DNA of 16,585 nucleotides from Candidatus Bathyarchaeota archaeon (GTDB lineage Archaea; Thermoproteota; Bathyarchaeia; Bathyarchaeales; UBA233). The notes beneath the pieces are model-generated. The model ran no database searches. It worked only from the letters and a program-made list of their open reading frames with translations, and was not told the DNA's origin. Within the stretch, counting starts at the first letter, position 1, and the number at the start of each line of letters is the position of its first letter. This document shows, in pieces, positions 14,040 through 16,585 of the stretch. Location of the stretch: assembly GCA_004376975.1 (NCBI GenBank), contig SOJA01000118.1:1-16585 (forward strand), in the 5' to 3' direction. Both the position numbers and the translations under genes were made by a program.

Positions 14040-14088
14040 CAAAGTTTTCTCCCAGCTGCTGTTAAACAATTATTAATGCATCCGGCTC

Positions 14089-14094
14089 TTATAA
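14089..14094. promoter_or_regulatory. Symmetric TATA box between HD gene and thymidylate kinase gene
   Basis: TTATAA is its own reverse complement. It lies about 28 bases before the tmk ATG, giving a leaderless tmk transcript, and about 26 bases before the expected start of the HD transcript. One box could serve both directions. Confidence 0.5.
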
Positions 14095-14119
14095 TGCCTA
14101 ATGCTCTGGGTCTTAAGAG

Positions 14120-14731
14120 ATGAAGAAGATGGGAAGGAGAGGCTTTTTCATATGCATTGAAGGGTTAGATGGCTGTGGAAAAACAACTCAAACAAGAATT
14201 CTAGTTGAAAGACTTAAGAAAGAAGGTTATGATGGGATATACACTGCTGAACCAAGCTACGGAAAAATCGGAGTGCTCATTAGACAATACTGTTTGCATG
14301 GCGAAAAACGTGTTTCAGGCATCGTGGAAACCTTGCTGTTTGCTGCTGACCGTTTCGAACATTTAGAAAAGGAGGTTCTTCCTGCCTTGAAAGAAGGAAA
14401 ACTTGTGGTTTCCGATCGCTATGTATATTCCTCATTGGCTTATCAAGGAGCAGCTGGGCTTGATTTGAAATGGATTGAAAAGGTAAATGAACATGCGATA
14501 CGCCCAGACCTAGCAGTCTTCATTGATGTTAAGCCAGAAACCGTGATTCAAAGGATGAAGCCTAAAAAATCCGTCATGGAAAACCTGAAAACTCAGCGGA
14601 AAGTGCGAGAAGTCTACATGAAACTTGTTGAAAAAGGTGAGCTTATCAAAATCGACGGGAACACATCCAAACAGGAAGTTGCAGATTCAATTCAGGCTGT
14701 TGCTCTCAAGCTTTTGAAAAAGACGGTTTAA
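14120..14731 (+). CDS. tmk: Thymidylate kinase
   Basis: It phosphorylates dTMP to dTDP with ATP, an essential step of dTTP synthesis. The Walker A loop is GLDGCGKTTQ (15-24). The nucleotide-monophosphate motif is VSDRYVYSSLAYQGA, and a lid region rich in Lys and Arg (KPKKSVMENLKTQRKVREVY) follows FIDVKPE. At 203 residues it is normal. The ATG at 14120 fits a leaderless start from the TATA box at 14089-14094; the ATG at 14129 is possible. The stop overlaps by four bases the end of the convergent gene on the other strand. Confidence 0.95.
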   Translation: MKKMGRRGFFICIEGLDGCGKTTQTRILVERLKKEGYDGIYTAEPSYGKIGVLIRQYCLHGEKRVSGIVETLLFAADRFEHLEKEVLPALKEGKLVVSDRYVYSSLAYQGAAGLDLKWIEKVNEHAIRPDLAVFIDVKPETVIQRMKPKKSVMENLKTQRKVREVYMKLVEKGELIKIDGNTSKQEVADSIQAVALKLLKKTV

Positions 14732-15237
14732 GACGCGGGAGAAGCTTTCAATATTTTCTTTGGGAATGTTTCGTTGATCTTGCTGACAACGAAACTGGCG
14801 ATTTCCCCAGGAGATACATGTCTGGGGCCTCTTTCGTGAAACACTTGAATTTCCATTGATTTTTTGTTGAATGAGAAACGCAGCATATAATAATCAAATT
14901 TCAATGCTTTCTTCTTTTCACCTTGCATTTTATAGTAGCATATTGCACAAAAGAAGTCCATGAGTTGAAAAGGGTTCTTGTTTATGATTTTCAATACGTG
15001 ATCTGTTTCTTCATTGTCCAAATAGTTGAAATTGTTCGTTTCGGCTATTCCGAACTCGAAAACGACTGTGCATTGGGGAACTGATGGATGCCCAACATCT
15101 TCTAAACCGAAAGTTTGATTGTTTAACTTGTGAAGGGTTTGAATTATGGCTTGTTGGGTTCTTTTTTTTGAAGCTGAAGCTTTGAAATGTGCTGTTTTAT
15201 GGATGTTTGTGGGGAAATTTCCGTAAATTCCCAACAT
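14728..15237 (-). CDS. Unrecognised protein, probably conserved in archaea
   Basis: A 169-residue soluble protein with no signal peptide or membrane segment. It begins MLGIYGNFPTNIHKTAHFKA, and its middle VVFEFGIAETNNFNYLDNEE is followed by a cysteine-containing FFCAICYY and a long basic segment with KFDYYMLRFSF. HERGPRHVSPGEIASFVV near the end looks like a conserved signature. I cannot name a family. It lies 13 bases after the p27-like gene and is probably in the same transcript. Its composition and codon use are like its neighbours, so it is accepted as real. Confidence 0.75.
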   Translation of the reverse strand: MLGIYGNFPTNIHKTAHFKASASKKRTQQAIIQTLHKLNNQTFGLEDVGHPSVPQCTVVFEFGIAETNNFNYLDNEETDHVLKIINKNPFQLMDFFCAICYYKMQGEKKKALKFDYYMLRFSFNKKSMEIQVFHERGPRHVSPGEIASFVVSKINETFPKKILKASPAS

Positions 15238-15250
15238 TGCCCGTTTTCGC

Positions 15251-15577
15251 CTAGCTTCTTTTTGTTTTTCTTATTTTCTCAAGGTTTTCCAGCAGTCCAG
15301 AAAGCACTGTGCCTAGTTTCTGTAGCTCTTCCATGTTTTCTTCATGTTGCATTCTGTTTTGGATTTCTTGGATTTTCGTTAGAAGCGTTGCTTCGAGCTT
15401 GTTAAGAACGATGGCACCCATTATTTTTGACGGTTCTTCGCCTTCTTTGAGTATTATGACTTTCTTTTCGCATCTTGCACACCAGACATCTCCATTTCTT
15501 AACTTGAAAAGTGGAGAAGCACAGGAGGGACAAGCTAGTTTCGTTAGGGTTGCTCCTTCACGTAAAAGGTTAGCCAT
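15251..15577 (-). CDS. Autoantigen-p27 (Sjogren/scleroderma antigen 1) family zinc ribbon protein
   Basis: A 108-residue protein of the archaeal/eukaryotic autoantigen p27 family. The start MANLLREGATLTKLACPSCASPLF with CPSC, then WCARC about 16 residues later, forms the zinc ribbon. The rest is a long charged helix, likely a coiled coil (about 60-108). The role is unknown; relatives occur near translation and cell-division genes. The ATG at 15577 fits the family start, but no ribosome site lies close by. An AAGGAG is some 25 bases upstream with no start codon near it, so the true leader arrangement is unclear. First gene of a two-gene transcript with the unknown gene at 14728. Confidence 0.88.
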   Translation of the reverse strand: MANLLREGATLTKLACPSCASPLFKLRNGDVWCARCEKKVIILKEGEEPSKIMGAIVLNKLEATLLTKIQEIQNRMQHEENMEELQKLGTVLSGLLENLEKIRKTKRS

Positions 15578-15642
15578 TCGTTTTATGTGTCGTTCTTCGT
15601 TTTCTCCTTGCGACAGGCTTTAAAACCTCCGAAATAGATAGG

Positions 15643-15649
15643 TATAAAA
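15643..15649. promoter_or_regulatory. TATA box between p27-like and UPF0147 genes
   Basis: GGTATAAAAGCC reads as a good TATA box on the plus strand (start near 15672, leading to a GAGGTG ribosome site and the ATG at 15695). TTTTATACC reads on the minus strand for the p27-like gene. Confidence 0.5.
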
Positions 15650-15694
15650 GCCTATATAACTTGGTTATTAAGAAATTGCTTGAGGTGGCAACTT

Positions 15695-15973
15695 ATGGTT
15701 AGGAAGAAGAAAATGCAGGAGTATGAAGAGAGAGTAAAGCAAGCATTGTTTGTGTTGGGAGAGGTCTCCGAAGACACTACTACGCCTAGAAACATCAGAA
15801 GAGCAGCAAAAAACTCCATGAAAGTTCTGCAAACAACAGAGTATACACCTGCCGTCAGAGCCGCAAACGCCATATCAACTCTAGATGAAATTCTGCAGGA
15901 TCCGAACATGCCACCTTATACACGGGTAAAACTATGGAACGTAATGAGCCTTCTAGAAGCCATAAAAGACTAA
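15695..15973 (+). CDS. UPF0147 family protein
   Basis: A 92-residue helical protein typical of archaea (COG1698). The NIRRAAKNSMKVL segment and AANAISTLDEILQDPNMPPY, followed by TRVKLWNVMSLLE, are the family signature. The function is not known. The ATG at 15695 has GAGGTG about eight bases before it; a TTG five codons upstream would put this site inside the gene. It ends five bases before the end of the convergent DUF3795 gene. Confidence 0.93.
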   Translation: MVRKKKMQEYEERVKQALFVLGEVSEDTTTPRNIRRAAKNSMKVLQTTEYTPAVRAANAISTLDEILQDPNMPPYTRVKLWNVMSLLEAIKD

Positions 15974-15977
15974 CTAG

Positions 15978-16484
15978 CTACTTGTTTTCTTCCAGCCACG
16001 GTGGAGGGGGTATTTTGATAGACTTACAGCATTTTCGTTGGAGATGCACCATCATGCAGATGCCTGCTTTTGCTCGCTCTTCCTCCTCCTCTAAATGTTT
16101 TTCCAAACCCACTTTTTGAACACGATGATAAGCATCAATCACAAATGGATATGTCTCTCGTACGTATTTTAGTTTCTCACATGCAAGATACTCCCGACAT
16201 TCCAGACAACTTTTCAATCCTTTTTCTTGGGCGCATTTTCCATATCCAAAGGGGCATTTCTCTTCAGCACATTTGCAGTTTCCATACTGATGGAACCATT
16301 CAAGCCCTTTCCTGAAATTGTCAAAATCAAACGGGATTTCAGGTATATTTTTTAAATATTCAAACCTAACTATATCAATTAGCCGTTTCAATTCTCCCGC
16401 GAAAAGAGAAACTCTACCATTTCCACGTGGACATTGACCGCAATATACGCCGCAAATGCCATAATTATAGCTTGAATTATCCAT
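15978..16484 (-). CDS. DUF3795 cysteine-rich protein
   Basis: A 168-residue protein with the DUF3795 opening YGICGVYCGQCPRGNG, then NCKCAEEKCPFGYGKCAQEK and GLKSCLECREYLACEKL. Roughly a dozen and a half cysteines in these clusters suggest zinc or Fe-S binding. The family is widespread in anaerobic archaea and bacteria and has no proven role. GGATGATG precedes the ATG closely, and a TATA-like GATATACC sits about 25 bases upstream. It is convergent with UPF0147. Confidence 0.9.
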   Translation of the reverse strand: MDNSSYNYGICGVYCGQCPRGNGRVSLFAGELKRLIDIVRFEYLKNIPEIPFDFDNFRKGLEWFHQYGNCKCAEEKCPFGYGKCAQEKGLKSCLECREYLACEKLKYVRETYPFVIDAYHRVQKVGLEKHLEEEEERAKAGICMMVHLQRKCCKSIKIPPPPWLEENK

Positions 16485-16504
16485 TCTTCATCATCCAAAC
16501 CAAA

Positions 16505-16512
16505 GGTATATC
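16505..16512 (-). promoter_or_regulatory. Candidate TATA box of the DUF3795 gene
   Basis: GATATACC on the minus strand is centred about 25 bases before the ATG and would give a leaderless transcript. The remaining bases to 16585 show no gene. Confidence 0.35.
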
Positions 16513-16585
16513 ACAGATTATTCATGTGCTGCATAAAATAAAATTGTTGGGACGCATATTTAGGGTTTGCAGCTCAACATTATCA

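Noticed and set aside
1..16585. CRISPR array or insertion sequence
   Set aside because: No regularly spaced repeats and no transposase or terminal inverted repeats were seen.

Overview
This window is archaeal. The evidence is TATA boxes about 25-30 bases before starts, with several starts that look leaderless; a tRNA gene interrupted at a non-canonical site by a small intron with a bulge-helix-bulge fold; strong GGAGG-type ribosome sites before TTG or GTG starts; and archaeal families (COG2522-type HTH regulator, UPF0147, autoantigen-p27 zinc ribbon, archaeal-type peroxiredoxin and tyrosine recombinase). The lineage is less certain. The mix of genes fits an uncultured anaerobic TACK archaeon such as Bathyarchaeia, but this is inference, not proof.

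Left edge (1-1700): the end of an integrated element. A C-terminal tyrosine recombinase fragment (cut by the window edge, with a zinc ribbon tail) is followed after one base by a small ORF that reads into the 3' end of a tRNA-Glu(TTC) gene on the opposite strand. This is the usual arrangement of an element inserted at a tRNA 3' end. Right of the tRNA lie a second, decayed integrase remnant and a frameshifted ORF remnant, which suggests repeated integration at this tRNA.

Metal and regulation block (1705-6024): a DUF438/hemerythrin/PAS protein is divergent from an operon made of a Cys-rich HTH regulator and a Cu(+)-type P1B ATPase (CopA). Between them is a perfect 16-bp palindrome containing TACA-N2-TGTA, the form of the bacterial cop box. 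An Lrp/AsnC regulator is convergent with copA.

Oxygen and iron island (6149-12460): peroxiredoxin, OsmC-like protein, rubredoxin, flavodiiron protein, ferritin, flavodoxin, a ferritin-like diiron protein and a Cys-depleted ferredoxin are closely spaced on the plus strand. They are followed by an encapsulin-ferritin-like protein overlapping a superoxide reductase, then a thioredoxin-type arsenate reductase, and a rubrerythrin-like protein on the minus strand. Read together, rubredoxin can feed both the flavodiiron protein (O2 to water) and superoxide reductase (superoxide to peroxide). Peroxiredoxin, the OsmC-like protein and rubrerythrin remove peroxides, while ferritins store the Fe(II) that would otherwise drive Fenton chemistry. 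This is the defence set of an anaerobe that meets oxygen.

Right part (12759-16484): ordinary housekeeping genes. These are an HD-domain phosphohydrolase divergent from thymidylate kinase (with one symmetric TATA box between them), an unrecognised conserved-looking protein, an autoantigen-p27 family zinc ribbon protein, UPF0147, and a DUF3795 Cys-rich protein.
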